Below, piece after piece: positions 43,980 through 54,182 of a stretch of DNA of 64,000 bases. The stretch comes from Gottfriedia luciferensis (GTDB lineage: Bacteria > Bacillota > Bacilli > Bacillales > Bacillaceae_G): NCBI RefSeq assembly GCF_001712755.1, contig NZ_MDKC01000023.1:62001-126000 (forward strand), read 5' to 3'. Position 1 is the first letter of the stretch. Every line of letters begins with the position of its first letter. A program made the translations under genes and the position numbers. Under the pieces are notes generated by a model. It made no database searches. It saw nothing but the letters and a program-made list of their open reading frames with translations, and was not told the origin of the DNA.

Positions 43980-44222
43980 ATGGATCGAATGTTCCGCGTT
44001 CTAGGATTCTGGACAGCTATATTTACGGTAATGTTCTTTGTTGGACATATGTCAGCAGCTGCACTTATTTTCGCATGTCAAACAGCATTTTTCGTAGTAT
44101 TAGGCTATCTAAAGCTTTCTGAGCGTATGTACATCTATATCTTTGGCGCATACTTAACTGTGTTCTTTATTGGATTTACATATTATAGTACTTTCTTATT
44201 AGTACCAGGCTTTAGTGAATAA
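43980..44222 (+). CDS. yqgY: DUF2626 family membrane protein YqgY
   Basis: 80 aa from MDRMFRVLGFWTAIFTVMFF; the G-rich GGGGGGATTTAGG precedes the ATG. Three membrane helices. It matches the small YqgY type and its place next to yqgX. Function unknown. A bidirectional terminator follows. Confidence 0.87.
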   Translation: MDRMFRVLGFWTAIFTVMFFVGHMSAAALIFACQTAFFVVLGYLKLSERMYIYIFGAYLTVFFIGFTYYSTFLLVPGFSE

Positions 44223-44225
44223 TAG

Positions 44226-44258
44226 AAAAACCAGTCATTTGACTGGTTTTTTTATTTG
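44226..44258. terminator. Bidirectional terminator between yqgY and the methyltransferase gene
   Basis: AAACCAGTCA / TGACTGGTTT stem with a two-base loop, A5 before and T7 after. Convergent genes. Confidence 0.88.
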
Positions 44259-45385
44259 TATTCATTTAATGAAATCAATTCATTCAACTTAGTAAGGTCG
44301 TTTGTTGACATACCTTTTGTTTGTAATAGCCATTGGAAGGAATCGCTTATTCCACCAGGCATAATTAAAGATTGTACGGCTCTATTTTGTTTATATTCAC
44401 TTGAAAATGGATTTGACTGAGCATGCGGAATAAGCCAATTTAATATACCAAAATCTAAGATTGCATCTCTTTGGTTAGAAAAGTATAGATTTTCGATATG
44501 ATTCAGTAATCCGAACTTTTTTAATTCATCCCAGTGAATATGAGTTGTAATGTCCATATGGCCTAAATTCTCTAGTATATTTGATTTCATTTCATGCTTA
44601 TAATAACCGCGCAAACTTCCCTTCATTCGATGGGGTGCATCCCATTCTTCCCTCGTAAAACCATAATCAACAGTTAAAATAATTCCTTTACTAATTTTCG
44701 ATTGTAAAAGGTTATAAACTTTTTCCATACCAACAGGGATTTCAACTCTTTGACCATTTTTTCCAACAAAATTGTATCTTCTTAGAAAATCACTGATTTC
44801 CCGATCTTGTATTTCAACGAGATTTTCTTTCAGATTATTTAGTTCATCAATTATAATTACTACCTCTTGCCATTCGTTTTGATTATATTCAACCACTCGA
44901 ACAGGTAAAGCATCAAACAATTCATTTGAAAAAACCATTCCATTATTGATTTGCTCGATTTCTACTATATTTGAGAAGTATTTACAATTTAAATGGTTCG
45001 TCAATAATTCTTTTTGTAATTTACGATGATATTGGCTTGCATCAATTAGATAGTAATTTAAATTTTGATAAATTTCAGGCTCTTTTTTTTCACAGTACGA
45101 AAGAAAGGATGATGCGAATCTGCCATTTCCACCACCAACTTCGATAAAAAAAGGTTCGATTAGGTTATTCTTAACAAACCGACAAAATGATGCTGCAATT
45201 ACTTCTCCATATACCGAACCTACTGAGCTTGTAGTATAGAAATCACCTTTTCGTCCAATTTTTTCATTTGCCATTTGATAATAACCATTTTCATGATCAT
45301 AAAGAACTAACAAAATAAATTGTTCGTATGTAATAAAACCTTTTTTGCTGTTATTTATCGCATTCATTATTATGTTTTTCATCAT
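44252..45385 (-). CDS. MidA-family SAM-dependent methyltransferase
   Basis: 377 aa. FFIEVGGGNGRFASSFL is the SAM-binding motif I, GMVFSNELFDALPVRVVEY motif II and GIILTVDYGFTREEW motif III, the arrangement of COG1565 (MidA/NDUFAF7-like) enzymes. NDUFAF7 methylates an arginine of complex I in mitochondria; the bacterial target is not known. It is cotranscribed with yqgX, 9 bp downstream of it. Confidence 0.85.
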   Translation of the reverse strand: MMKNIIMNAINNSKKGFITYEQFILLVLYDHENGYYQMANEKIGRKGDFYTTSSVGSVYGEVIAASFCRFVKNNLIEPFFIEVGGGNGRFASSFLSYCEKKEPEIYQNLNYYLIDASQYHRKLQKELLTNHLNCKYFSNIVEIEQINNGMVFSNELFDALPVRVVEYNQNEWQEVVIIIDELNNLKENLVEIQDREISDFLRRYNFVGKNGQRVEIPVGMEKVYNLLQSKISKGIILTVDYGFTREEWDAPHRMKGSLRGYYKHEMKSNILENLGHMDITTHIHWDELKKFGLLNHIENLYFSNQRDAILDFGILNWLIPHAQSNPFSSEYKQNRAVQSLIMPGGISDSFQWLLQTKGMSTNDLTKLNELISLNEYK

Positions 45386-45394
45386 ATTACCTTA

Positions 45395-46027
45395 TTATAA
45401 AAATGGATTATATCTTTTCTCATCACCAATCGTTGTAGTCTCTCCATGACCACTACATACAACGACATCATCAGGTAAAGAAAGTAACTTACCTTTTATA
45501 CTTCTAATCAACTGCTCGTGATCCCCACCAGGTAAATCAGTTCGTCCGATGCTTCCTTCAAATAATGCATCACCAGAAAATACTGTCTTTATTTCTTTAC
45601 AATAAAATGAAACACTTCCTGGAGAATGGCCTGGAGTTTCAAAAATTGAAAATAAGAAAGGACCAATTTCCATTTTACCTTCTTTTTCAATCAAGTGATC
45701 TGCTTCCCTTGCAAAAATTGATTGATTTCTCATAAATAATTCAGAACCATTTTTTTGTCCATCTGTTAACCAATCCGCTTCATATTTATGAATATAAACG
45801 GGTATATTATATTCATCACGCACATCATCAACAGCCCCAATATGATCAAAATGGGCGTGGGTTAAAAGGATTGCTAATGGCTTTAATTTATTTTCTTCAA
45901 TAACATTAAAGATTACATGTGCTTCTTCGCCCGGATCAAAAATAACTGCTTCATTCATATCATTACTTAAGATATAACAATTAGTTTGTAATGGACCTAG
46001 TGGTAATTGTAAAACATTCATATTCAT
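45395..46027 (-). CDS. yqgX: Metallo-beta-lactamase-fold hydrolase YqgX
   Basis: 210 aa glyoxalase-II-type hydrolase. LTHAHFDHIGAVDDV holds the HxHxDH metal site, ETPGHSPGS the next His, VFSGDALFEGSIGRTDLP the Asp, and CSGHGETT the last His. It probably hydrolyses a thioester or lactone, perhaps bacillithiol- or glutathione-linked. It is upstream of the methyltransferase gene. Confidence 0.92.
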   Translation of the reverse strand: MNMNVLQLPLGPLQTNCYILSNDMNEAVIFDPGEEAHVIFNVIEENKLKPLAILLTHAHFDHIGAVDDVRDEYNIPVYIHKYEADWLTDGQKNGSELFMRNQSIFAREADHLIEKEGKMEIGPFLFSIFETPGHSPGSVSFYCKEIKTVFSGDALFEGSIGRTDLPGGDHEQLIRSIKGKLLSLPDDVVVCSGHGETTTIGDEKRYNPFL

Positions 46028-46178
46028 ACCCTGCTTTCTTTTTTAATCTATATAATACTATATCATAATTTTGTTTTAGCACTTAATTTCAAATAGACAA
46101 TTGTTCATAAAAGTTTTACAATAATAATGATGTGATAGCAAACAGGGGTTGCTTGAAGAAATTTATAGGGGGTTTACA

Positions 46179-46355
46179 ATGGGTACAGTTATTATTTTTA
46201 TACTAGTAGCTATTCTAAGTGTTCCTGCTTTATTAGGATCATTAAAGAAGAAGAACTTTTTAGCCGTTTTTTGGTCTGCCGCTACATTAGTTTTATTTGG
46301 TTGGTTTGCCATTATGACAATTTTACATAACGGTTATCCACCAGCGCACTTATAA
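46179..46355 (+). CDS. yqgW: DUF2759 family membrane protein YqgW
   Basis: 58 aa from MGTVIIFILVAILSVPALLG; AGGGGGTTTACA precedes the ATG at 46179. Two membrane helices separated by LKKKNF. The size and position match YqgW of B. subtilis. Function unknown. Confidence 0.83.
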   Translation: MGTVIIFILVAILSVPALLGSLKKKNFLAVFWSAATLVLFGWFAIMTILHNGYPPAHL

Positions 46356-46410
46356 TATTTATTTATTGTGTAACGGACTATTTTCTACATATAGAAAACA
46401 TGTTACTAAA

Positions 46411-46445
46411 ATAAAAAAGCTGACAAAATTGTCAGCTTTTTTATT
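46411..46445. terminator. Bidirectional terminator between yqgW and the M14 peptidase gene
   Basis: AAAAGCTGACA / TGTCAGCTTTT with loop AAAT, followed by TTTTT on the plus strand and A/T-rich runs on the other side. Confidence 0.87.
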
Positions 46446-47382
46446 TTGAGACTGATTGGTTTTCTAAATTAAATAAAGACGCTAACAGTATTGGGAAAGT
46501 CTCTGAAAAAATGGATTCAAACATAGAGAGTGGCAATGGATTGATTCCTTTACCTAATTCAAGTGTAAATCCTGGTTTCCGAAAATCTTGTATATACCAA
46601 TCCTTAAAACCTGCATGGCTATCAATTGTTTTTACTGCTTTATAGGGACTAATACTAGAAAAATAATTTGCATAGACTTCCGAGATAGGCGGTTCAAGAT
46701 TGTCATAGCCCCAATAAAATTCTTTACCTTGAGTATGCAAAGCCAAAATAAGATCAAACTTCCTTTCAATTGCTAAATTACTCATTGCGATTGTTTCTGG
46801 TTCAGTTAATGGAGCATCTCCTGGGTAGTCTCTAGGAGAGAATGTTTTTTGTTTCTTTCTTTCTTTTTCAACCTCCCACTGTGCAGGAAATTGATTGTTT
46901 AAATCAACCCCTCTTATATTTGCTTTCCATCCAGTAAAACCATCATTTCCTTCGTTAATTTTATGAACAAATTCCATATAATCACTTTGTTCAACAGTTC
47001 CATTTATAACTAAATTTACCCCATCGGGATTAACCATAGGGACAATCGACAAAGTATTTTCATTTAATAAAGCTACTAATTCTTTATGAAATGGAGACTC
47101 TTCAGTTGTTAAAGTGTTACATATCCAAAAAAGCATTTTCATGATTACACATGTTGTAATCCATTCATTTGCATGAAACGAACCATTCCAATGTACCTTT
47201 CTATGTCCATTTCCAATTTGAATCTCATATATAGGCTGATATAAAACGCTGTGTCCAATCGTATTTAAACGAAGAAAAGGAAATTCTTGTACTAGTAAAC
47301 TAATATCATTTGAAAGTTCATTAAAATCGTATCTTCTTGGATGAAAGGATAAAGGCCGATTGTTTTTATACAAAATTTTCAC
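46441..47382 (-). CDS. yqgT: M14-family zinc carboxypeptidase, YqgT-like (gamma-D-glutamyl-diaminopimelate type)
   Basis: 313 aa. WNGSFHANEWITT carries the zinc His and Glu, VNPDGVNLV the substrate loop, LILALHTQGKE the third zinc His, and PGFTLELGKG the catalytic Glu. YqgT of B. subtilis is predicted to cleave gamma-D-Glu-mDAP bonds in the cell wall. From memory that family has N-terminal LysM repeats; here the sequence starts with about 40 residues and then the catalytic fold, with no LysM and no signal peptide. Confidence 0.85.
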   Translation of the reverse strand: MKILYKNNRPLSFHPRRYDFNELSNDISLLVQEFPFLRLNTIGHSVLYQPIYEIQIGNGHRKVHWNGSFHANEWITTCVIMKMLFWICNTLTTEESPFHKELVALLNENTLSIVPMVNPDGVNLVINGTVEQSDYMEFVHKINEGNDGFTGWKANIRGVDLNNQFPAQWEVEKERKKQKTFSPRDYPGDAPLTEPETIAMSNLAIERKFDLILALHTQGKEFYWGYDNLEPPISEVYANYFSSISPYKAVKTIDSHAGFKDWYIQDFRKPGFTLELGKGINPLPLSMFESIFSETFPILLASLFNLENQSVSK

Positions 47383-47424
47383 CTCATCAATTATTTTCTA
47401 GTTAATTGTATGTAATTAAAATAT

Positions 47425-47458
47425 AGAAAAGCACTTTCGATTAGGAAGTGCTTTATTT
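47425..47458. terminator. Hairpin copy 1 downstream of yqgS (duplicated)
   Basis: AAAGCACTT / AAGTGCTTT around TCGATTAGG. A close copy lies at 47682-47713. Confidence 0.65.
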
Positions 47459-47459
47459 A

Positions 47460-47681
47460 ACGATTTAACAAGTCATATTAAATTATTAAAGCTTCGTGGG
47501 TTTCAGGCTCTTGTGGGATTAAGAGCTTGGCTAATAGATGGGAATAAAAGACTTGCAGGACAAATGTGGTAAGGTAGCTACAAAATCTTCGCTACACTTA
47601 AAGGTGAGCATCAAGTAGTCGAAAGTAACAAGATCAAGATATTACTTTCTTATATGATAAATTACTTTTTCTGTAAAAAGA
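47460..47681. other. Gene-free insert with three hairpins, possibly a degraded gene or RNA
   Basis: About 220 bp between two copies of the same terminator. Local stems are GCTCTT...AAGAGC, GTAGC...GCTAC and GAAAGTAA...TTACTTTC. One plus-strand frame is open apart from a single TAA (at 47570), reading LLKLRGFQALVGLRAWLIDG before the stop and YKIFATLKGEHQVVE after it. I cannot match it to a known protein or RNA. Confidence 0.3.
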
Positions 47682-47713
47682 AAAAGCACTCCCATTAAGG
47701 AAGTGCTTTTCAT
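47682..47713 (-). terminator. Terminator after yqgS (hairpin copy 2)
   Basis: AAAGCACT / AGTGCTTT with a short loop. T-rich on the minus strand past the stem (CTTTTTC). It lies directly behind the yqgS stop. Confidence 0.75.
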
Positions 47714-47715
47714 GT

Positions 47716-49608
47716 TTATTCAAACTTCGTATCAGCTTTTTTGTATTTAACTTCATAGAAACGAAGTAAATCTTTATAAATAATTGAGTTTGAATACTCA
47801 AGTGATTTATTTGCTTTTGCTAAGTCTTCTTTAGGTGGTTTTTGTCCTTTTAATTCTTCACCAGTATTTGGATCATACATCTTCTCACCAGTGTAAATAT
47901 ATTTATCAGTAACAATTGTACCATCACGGAAAACTACAAAGTTTTTGTGTTTAGGAGAGAATATATCATTACCAAAGTTGATAGATGTTTTATTTGGATC
48001 TTCACCTAATAAGTTTAAAATTGTCGGTTTAACATCAATTTGACCTGCAACTTTATGAATTGTTTCACCCTTAGTTTGTCCAGGTACGTGGATAAAGAAA
48101 GGTACTTTTTGTAATTTAACATGTTCTGCAGGTGTAATATCTTGTCCTAATACTTCACTCATTGCACGGTTATGGTTTTCAGAAATACCATAGTGGTCAC
48201 CATACATTACAATGATTGTATTATTATATAAACCTTTTGCTTTCATTTCTTCAATGAAATGTTTAATTGATTCATCTAAATAGCGTACTGTTGTTACATA
48301 ATTATCAACAGTCTGGTCTCCAGTTTTTAAACGTGGAATCATTAAATCCTCATCATTTAATTCGAATGGATAATGGTTAGTTAGTGTAATCATACGGTTG
48401 TAGAACGGTTTAGGCTCTGCTACCATTTTATCTACTGCTTGTTCAACGAAATATTTATCTTTTAGTCCCCAGCCAATTGAAGTAGCTGCAGATACTTTAA
48501 AGTCAACTTCATTATAATAACGATCGTAACCTAGACTAGGATACATCATGTCACGGTTCCAAAACGATTTATTATTTGAATGCATTACTGAAGTGTAATA
48601 ATTTTGATCCTGTTTAAGGATTGCTGGTGTTGCAGTAAACGTATTACCACTGTTTGTAAAGTAAACAGCACCACGATCTAATGGGAATAAACTATTATCA
48701 ATTAAGAATTCAGCATCAGATGTTTTACCTTGTCCAGTTTGGTGGTAAAAATTATCAAAATAATAACTTTCTTTTGTAAATTTATTTAAGAAAGGAGTAA
48801 TTTCTTGTCCATTAATTTTTCGTCCAATTACGAAATTTTGTAATGATTCTAATGAAACTACTACTACGTTTTTACCTTTATATTTACCATGTAATTGTGC
48901 ATTCACACCTGTATCGTTAGCACGAATAAAGTTTTCGATTCCTGCTAATTCACTATCATCAGCCATCGCTTTTTGAGCAGATGTTTTTGATTGAATAACC
49001 ATATCATATAAATGATAATTGTATAATCCTAAGAATTTAACAATGTATTCTCTATCAAAAGAACGTGTTAATAATTGTGGGCGTTCAGTTTCTGCTAATC
49101 CAAGGTTAACTAAGAAAATAGCAACCGCTACTAAGAAATAAGCTGTTCTAGCTTTCCCTTTAATGTTCCCAGTAGTAAAGAATTTTTTACCCCAGAAATA
49201 ATTAACCGCAATTAAGATAAAAATATCAGAAAAAGCTAAGATTGTTTTATAGCTGATCATTGCTTTAACACTTGAACCTAAATCCCCAAAGTTTCGAGTC
49301 ATAAATAAAACTGGAATCGTTACGAAATCGTCAAAGAATGAATAATAAGCTGTATCAGCTACTAAAATAAAGGACATGATTATAGTAATCCAAATAACCG
49401 CTCTATTTCGTTTTGGTCCTTTTGCAAAAAGAGCTATACCTATGAATATTAATAATGAAGATATAGGAGCAATTATTAAGATAAATTCTTGCATTGAATT
49501 TTCAATTTCTAAATCAAAATAAAATTGGCTTAGAATAGTTGCTTTAATCCATAAAAGGAATACAGCAAGTAACGGGAATCCAAAGTTTTTAATAAACTTT
49601 TTCCACAT
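47716..49608 (-). CDS. yqgS: Lipoteichoic acid synthase-type sulfatase YqgS
   Basis: 630 aa. Five membrane helices (residues about 10-185), then an extracellular sulfatase domain from about 245. The nucleophile Thr lies in HQTGQGKTSDAEF, and metal ligands appear in VVSLESLQNF and MYGDHYGISENHN, with a trailing His in MHSNNKSFW. It polymerises glycerol phosphate from phosphatidylglycerol, as LtaS/YqgS/YfnI do. It is next to glcK as in B. subtilis. Confidence 0.93.
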   Translation of the reverse strand: MWKKFIKNFGFPLLAVFLLWIKATILSQFYFDLEIENSMQEFILIIAPISSLLIFIGIALFAKGPKRNRAVIWITIIMSFILVADTAYYSFFDDFVTIPVLFMTRNFGDLGSSVKAMISYKTILAFSDIFILIAVNYFWGKKFFTTGNIKGKARTAYFLVAVAIFLVNLGLAETERPQLLTRSFDREYIVKFLGLYNYHLYDMVIQSKTSAQKAMADDSELAGIENFIRANDTGVNAQLHGKYKGKNVVVVSLESLQNFVIGRKINGQEITPFLNKFTKESYYFDNFYHQTGQGKTSDAEFLIDNSLFPLDRGAVYFTNSGNTFTATPAILKQDQNYYTSVMHSNNKSFWNRDMMYPSLGYDRYYNEVDFKVSAATSIGWGLKDKYFVEQAVDKMVAEPKPFYNRMITLTNHYPFELNDEDLMIPRLKTGDQTVDNYVTTVRYLDESIKHFIEEMKAKGLYNNTIIVMYGDHYGISENHNRAMSEVLGQDITPAEHVKLQKVPFFIHVPGQTKGETIHKVAGQIDVKPTILNLLGEDPNKTSINFGNDIFSPKHKNFVVFRDGTIVTDKYIYTGEKMYDPNTGEELKGQKPPKEDLAKANKSLEYSNSIIYKDLLRFYEVKYKKADTKFE

Positions 49609-49906
49609 ATTCTGTTCCTCCTCTTTTTTAGACTATTAATCTATTTTATCTATTATAAAACAATGTTTGGCATTTCACATATCTATTTTATTGGCATTTA
49701 AATACCAAGAATTTTTAAAATAATTCATACAATTATTAGCTACTAAATGTATGAATCTAAAATTTTATTTGACGTTACCTTAGTTTTTTTTCTAACGTCA
49801 TTCAATTTATCATAAACTAGTTCCGCCGTCAAATAACTAATTTTTTTTTCAATTCAATACTATAAACATAATAAGGTACTTCAATTAGAAGTACCTTAAA
49901 TTTAAG
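49609..49906. other. Gene-free region between glcK and yqgS
   Basis: About 300 bp, AT-rich; only the terminator at 49873-49897 was recognised. Confidence 0.5.
49873..49897 (-). terminator. Hairpin after glcK
   Basis: AAGGTACTTC / GAAGTACCTT with loop AATTA; the T run after it is short, so termination may be partial. Confidence 0.6.
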
Positions 49907-50878
49907 TTAAATTTCATTAGTAATAAATTTTTTTACTAAATATGCTGCTCCAATTGCTCCTGCATCGTTCCCTAACTTGGCAATTGAAAGTTTTGTCGAA
50001 TCTCGTACTGTTGTGAAAGCAAATTCGTCAAAATATTTCTTTAGAGGTTTTAATAACAGTTCACCTGCATTTGATACTCCGCCGCCAATAATGATGTTTT
50101 CAGGATTTAACGTATTTCCAACTCCAGCTAATACTAAAGCAAGATATCTCATTACATGATTAACGATTTCTTCTGCAACTTCATCACCATTTGAATAAGC
50201 TTCAAAAACATCCTTTGCTGTAATTGGTGAATCATTCGACATTTCTTTTAAAACTGTCTCTTTTGTCGTATTTTGTAATTTCTCGTTTGCTATTCTTGCA
50301 ATTCCTGTAGCTGAAGAAATTGTTTCTAAGCATCCCGTTTTTCCACAGTTACATAATACTCCATTTTCAAGTTGTACTGTTATATGGCCAATTTCACCCG
50401 CAGATCCACTAATTCCATGTGCAACGTCCCCGTTTACAATTACGCCTCCACCGACTCCTGTTCCAAGCGTAACCATTACTACATCTTTTGCTCCATTCCC
50501 AGCACCTTTCCACATTTCTCCAACAGCTGCGATATTTGCATCATTATCGACAATTACTGGAATACCTGATTCCTTTTCTAGAATGTCCTTTAAAGGAAAA
50601 TTAACCCATCCTAAATTTACGGCTGCAAATATAAGTCCATCTTCTAATCGAACCGAACCTGGAGCTCCAATACCAATTCCAGCGATATCTTCCTTTGTTT
50701 TATCCATCTGTTTAAGCTTGTCTTCAATTGCAATTGTAATTGTTTTAGGAATATGCTTACCACTATCAGATTTATCTGTTGGTACTTCCCATTTATCGAT
50801 GAATTCCCCGTTATTTGTTAATAATGCCAATTTAATGCTTGTACCACCTAAATCTACACCAACAATCATTTTAGCCAT
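49907..50878 (-). CDS. glcK: ROK-family glucokinase
   Basis: 323 aa from MAKMIVGVDLGGTSIKLALL; GGAGGGAGAAGG upstream supports the ATG at 50878, while the frame is open into yqgQ. The phosphate loop DLGGTSIK, the catalytic Asp in VIVDNDANIAAVGE, GTGVGGGVI, the EIGHITV and zinc CNCGKTGCLE motifs of ROK kinases are present. It phosphorylates glucose. It follows yqgQ in B. subtilis order. Confidence 0.95.
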   Translation of the reverse strand: MAKMIVGVDLGGTSIKLALLTNNGEFIDKWEVPTDKSDSGKHIPKTITIAIEDKLKQMDKTKEDIAGIGIGAPGSVRLEDGLIFAAVNLGWVNFPLKDILEKESGIPVIVDNDANIAAVGEMWKGAGNGAKDVVMVTLGTGVGGGVIVNGDVAHGISGSAGEIGHITVQLENGVLCNCGKTGCLETISSATGIARIANEKLQNTTKETVLKEMSNDSPITAKDVFEAYSNGDEVAEEIVNHVMRYLALVLAGVGNTLNPENIIIGGGVSNAGELLLKPLKKYFDEFAFTTVRDSTKLSIAKLGNDAGAIGAAYLVKKFITNEI

Positions 50879-50937
50879 AATGCCTTCTCCCTCCGCAGTG
50901 AAATCGTTTGCAATAAATTCTAAAAAAAACGATTTCT

Positions 50938-51141
50938 TCAAACCGTTTTATTTTTTATTTCATCCATCTCTTTTTTTAAGATCATGGTAGCAATTTGTAA
51001 ATCTTTACTTTCAAGTATATTCGCTAAAAATAATTCTTTTAGCTCATCTTGCATTAACATCAAGTCAGCTAATCGATCACCTGTATAAATAAAGGTGCCA
51101 TAACTCTTTAGAAATTGTTGAATATCATATACGGATTTCAT
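50938..51141 (-). CDS. yqgQ: YqgQ family protein (DUF910)
   Basis: 67 aa helical protein, MKSVYDIQQFLKSYGTFIYT at the start. It matches the YqgQ type upstream of glcK. Function unknown; RNA-binding has been suggested for the fold. Two genes found next to yqgQ in B. subtilis (the rhomboid protease gene yqgP and its neighbours) are absent. Confidence 0.9.
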   Translation of the reverse strand: MKSVYDIQQFLKSYGTFIYTGDRLADLMLMQDELKELFLANILESKDLQIATMILKKEMDEIKNKTV

Positions 51142-51252
51142 ACTTAACTCCTATTATTTTATCTTTCTAAACATGTAATAAGTATAAGTTGGAAACGATT
51201 ACTCGTCAATGTGAAATACCAAACAAACCATTTATTTTGTAGGCATTTATAA

Positions 51253-52008
51253 TTATTTTTTAGGCTTCATTACTTCTTCTAAAGCTAAATCGTTCTTATA
51301 TAAATATGTAGCGTATTTTATCCCGAGATATCTTATATGCCATGGTTCATAATTGTATTCAGTAATATCTACTTTGTCCTCTGGATAACGAATGATAAAT
51401 CCAAATTCATGTGCATGGTCTGCAAGCCAAGTACCTTCTTTCGTTTCTCCAAATCCTTGTTCAAGCTTGTTACCGAAGTTTGGAGATGATACATCTATTG
51501 ATAAACCAGTTTGATGTTCGCTTGTACCAGGAACTGCACTAAAAGATTGAGTCCAATCTTCACCATGAATTTGTACATAATAATTATATAAGCTTTTTTG
51601 TCGATCAAAAGAGCGATATGCGGAAACTGGAGTAAGCTTTATGCCATCTGCTTCAGCTCTTTCAAATAATTTTTCTAAAGCATGAGCTGCCTCTTTCCTC
51701 ATTAATGTCTTATCTTTATTTACTCCATGTAAAGGAACGACCGGGTAAACTAGATCAGGGGGTTCATACCCATCTGGTAGCTTTCTTTCTTTATTAACTA
51801 ATACTAAATTAGATGTAGGATTCGTTACAGCTAATAATCCATTCTCGGCTTCGATCGCTGTATCATCGTAATTAGGAAATTTTATCGAAGTTTCTTTAGG
51901 CTTTCTTAGATGATTAATAAAAAATTCTTGGTTTCCAAAAAATAGAGCTAGTCCAATAATGAATATTACGATTAATACCCATGCGTACTTACTATTTATT
52001 TTTTTCAA
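51253..52008 (-). CDS. D-alanyl-D-alanine carboxypeptidase family protein (VanY-like)
   Basis: 251 aa from TTG at 52008 (MKKINSKYAWVLIVIFIIGL), set by AAGGAGG; the frame is open further up but without a site. One N-terminal membrane helix, then the M15 domain with SAVPGTSEHQTGLSIDVSS (zinc SxHxxGxAxD) and NYEPWHIRYLG (catalytic His). It trims the terminal D-Ala of peptidoglycan peptides. It replaces the rhomboid protease gene found here in B. subtilis. Confidence 0.9.
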   Translation of the reverse strand: MKKINSKYAWVLIVIFIIGLALFFGNQEFFINHLRKPKETSIKFPNYDDTAIEAENGLLAVTNPTSNLVLVNKERKLPDGYEPPDLVYPVVPLHGVNKDKTLMRKEAAHALEKLFERAEADGIKLTPVSAYRSFDRQKSLYNYYVQIHGEDWTQSFSAVPGTSEHQTGLSIDVSSPNFGNKLEQGFGETKEGTWLADHAHEFGFIIRYPEDKVDITEYNYEPWHIRYLGIKYATYLYKNDLALEEVMKPKK

Positions 52009-52080
52009 AATTACCTCCTTAATTCTTTTTGTTACTTTTACAATATAAAAAGTTGGCATATTTTTCAAATAATCTATACA

Positions 52081-52113
52081 ATAAGACCTCTTTCAAATAG
52101 AAAGAGGTCTTGT
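52081..52113 (-). terminator. Terminator after ldh
   Basis: AAGACCTCTTTC / GAAAGAGGTCTT with loop AAATA; the minus strand continues ATTGTATAG with a modest T content. Confidence 0.75.
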
Positions 52114-52121
52114 TGTCTAAT

Positions 52122-53163
<1,042 letters not shown>

Positions 53164-53266
53164 ATTTGTTACAATATTAGTCCAATACAAATTTAAATTT
53201 TTTACAACAAGAATCTAATTCTGTCTTTACCTATTTTCAAACAAATCGTGTCGCATTATTCACTTA

Positions 53267-53830
53267 TTAAATCGCTTCTATTATTCTTGATTCCGTTAAA
53301 ACCAACGGCATCTTAATGTCATGTTTTTCTGTTGGTAAATCATCAATAATTTGAATGTCATAAGCTAAGGCTAAGAGTTGTTTATTATAATCTTCTAAGT
53401 AGCGATCATAATAACCACCACCATATCCTAGTCGTTCACCATTTTTTGTATATGCTACTCCAGGAACAATTATTAGATCAATACGTTCTTTTCTTATTTC
53501 CTCGCATTTTTCTTCGATCGGCTCTTGTATTCCAAAATAACCTTTCTTTAAATCATCAAATGAATTGATTTTGTAAAAATGCATTTTTCTAGTCTCATGG
53601 TTGCATTTAGGGACAACAACTGATTTATTCATTTTCCAACAAGCAGTGATTAAGTACTTAGTATTTATTTCATGCTCCATCGGCATCGTTGTTGCTATTA
53701 TGTCTGCACTCTTCATTTGTTCAGTATTTAATAATTTATCTATAATTTGTTTCGACTTTTCGTCTCTTTCCGAAACTGAAATATTTTTCAAGTTTTTCAT
53801 CATAGAATTTCTAATTTCTTTTTTTTCCAT
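53267..53830 (-). CDS. yqgN: 5-formyltetrahydrofolate cyclo-ligase
   Basis: 187 aa. The family blocks KKEIRNSMMKNLKNIS, VVPKCNHETRKMHFY and LIIVPGVAYTKNGERLGYGGGYYDRYL (ATP and folate loops) are intact. It converts 5-formyl-THF to 5,10-methenyl-THF. In B. subtilis yqgN follows rpmG, as here. Confidence 0.94.
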   Translation of the reverse strand: MEKKEIRNSMMKNLKNISVSERDEKSKQIIDKLLNTEQMKSADIIATTMPMEHEINTKYLITACWKMNKSVVVPKCNHETRKMHFYKINSFDDLKKGYFGIQEPIEEKCEEIRKERIDLIIVPGVAYTKNGERLGYGGGYYDRYLEDYNKQLLALAYDIQIIDDLPTEKHDIKMPLVLTESRIIEAI

Positions 53831-53918
53831 AATATTGGCCTCCTTAGGTCAGAATCGAGTTTTCTAAAGTAAGTTTTACTGATATGTATTCTAATTAAAA
53901 TTATAAGTATTTAAATAT

Positions 53919-53949
53919 AAAAAAAACAGTAGGAAAATTCCTACTGTTT
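53919..53949 (-). terminator. Terminator after rpmG
   Basis: CAGTAGGAAAATTCCTACTG dyad with a run of eight T on the minus strand, overlapping the rpmG stop. Confidence 0.87.
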
Positions 53950-54097
53950 ACTTTGTTTCGCGATGAACTGTAACTTTTTTAAGTCTTGGGCAATATTTTT
54001 TAAGCTCAAGACGGTCTGGGTTATTACGTTTATTTTTAGTAGTGATGTAGTTACGATCTCCGCATTCTGTACATGCTAATGTAATATTTACGCGCAT
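53948..54097 (-). CDS. rpmG: 50S ribosomal protein L33
   Basis: 49 aa: opens [20 protein letters not shown] and continues [19 protein letters not shown]. It has only part of the usual Cys set: the CTEC pair is intact, while the second pair has one Cys (YCPR), so it is a variant of the zinc type. GGAGGGAAAAT precedes the ATG. It lies upstream of yqgN in B. subtilis order. Confidence 0.93.
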   Translation of the reverse strand: MRVNITLACTECGDRNYITTKNKRNNPDRLELKKYCPRLKKVTVHRETK

Positions 54098-54182
54098 TTT
54101 ATTTTCCCTCCTGACATAGTGACATAATCAGACTTGTATATAATAACATTCTTTCGCGATAATTTCCATAGTTTTTATTGAT

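Noticed and set aside
47460-47681. Insertion-sequence remnant
   Set aside because: No transposase motif or terminal inverted repeats could be shown; kept only as an unexplained insert.
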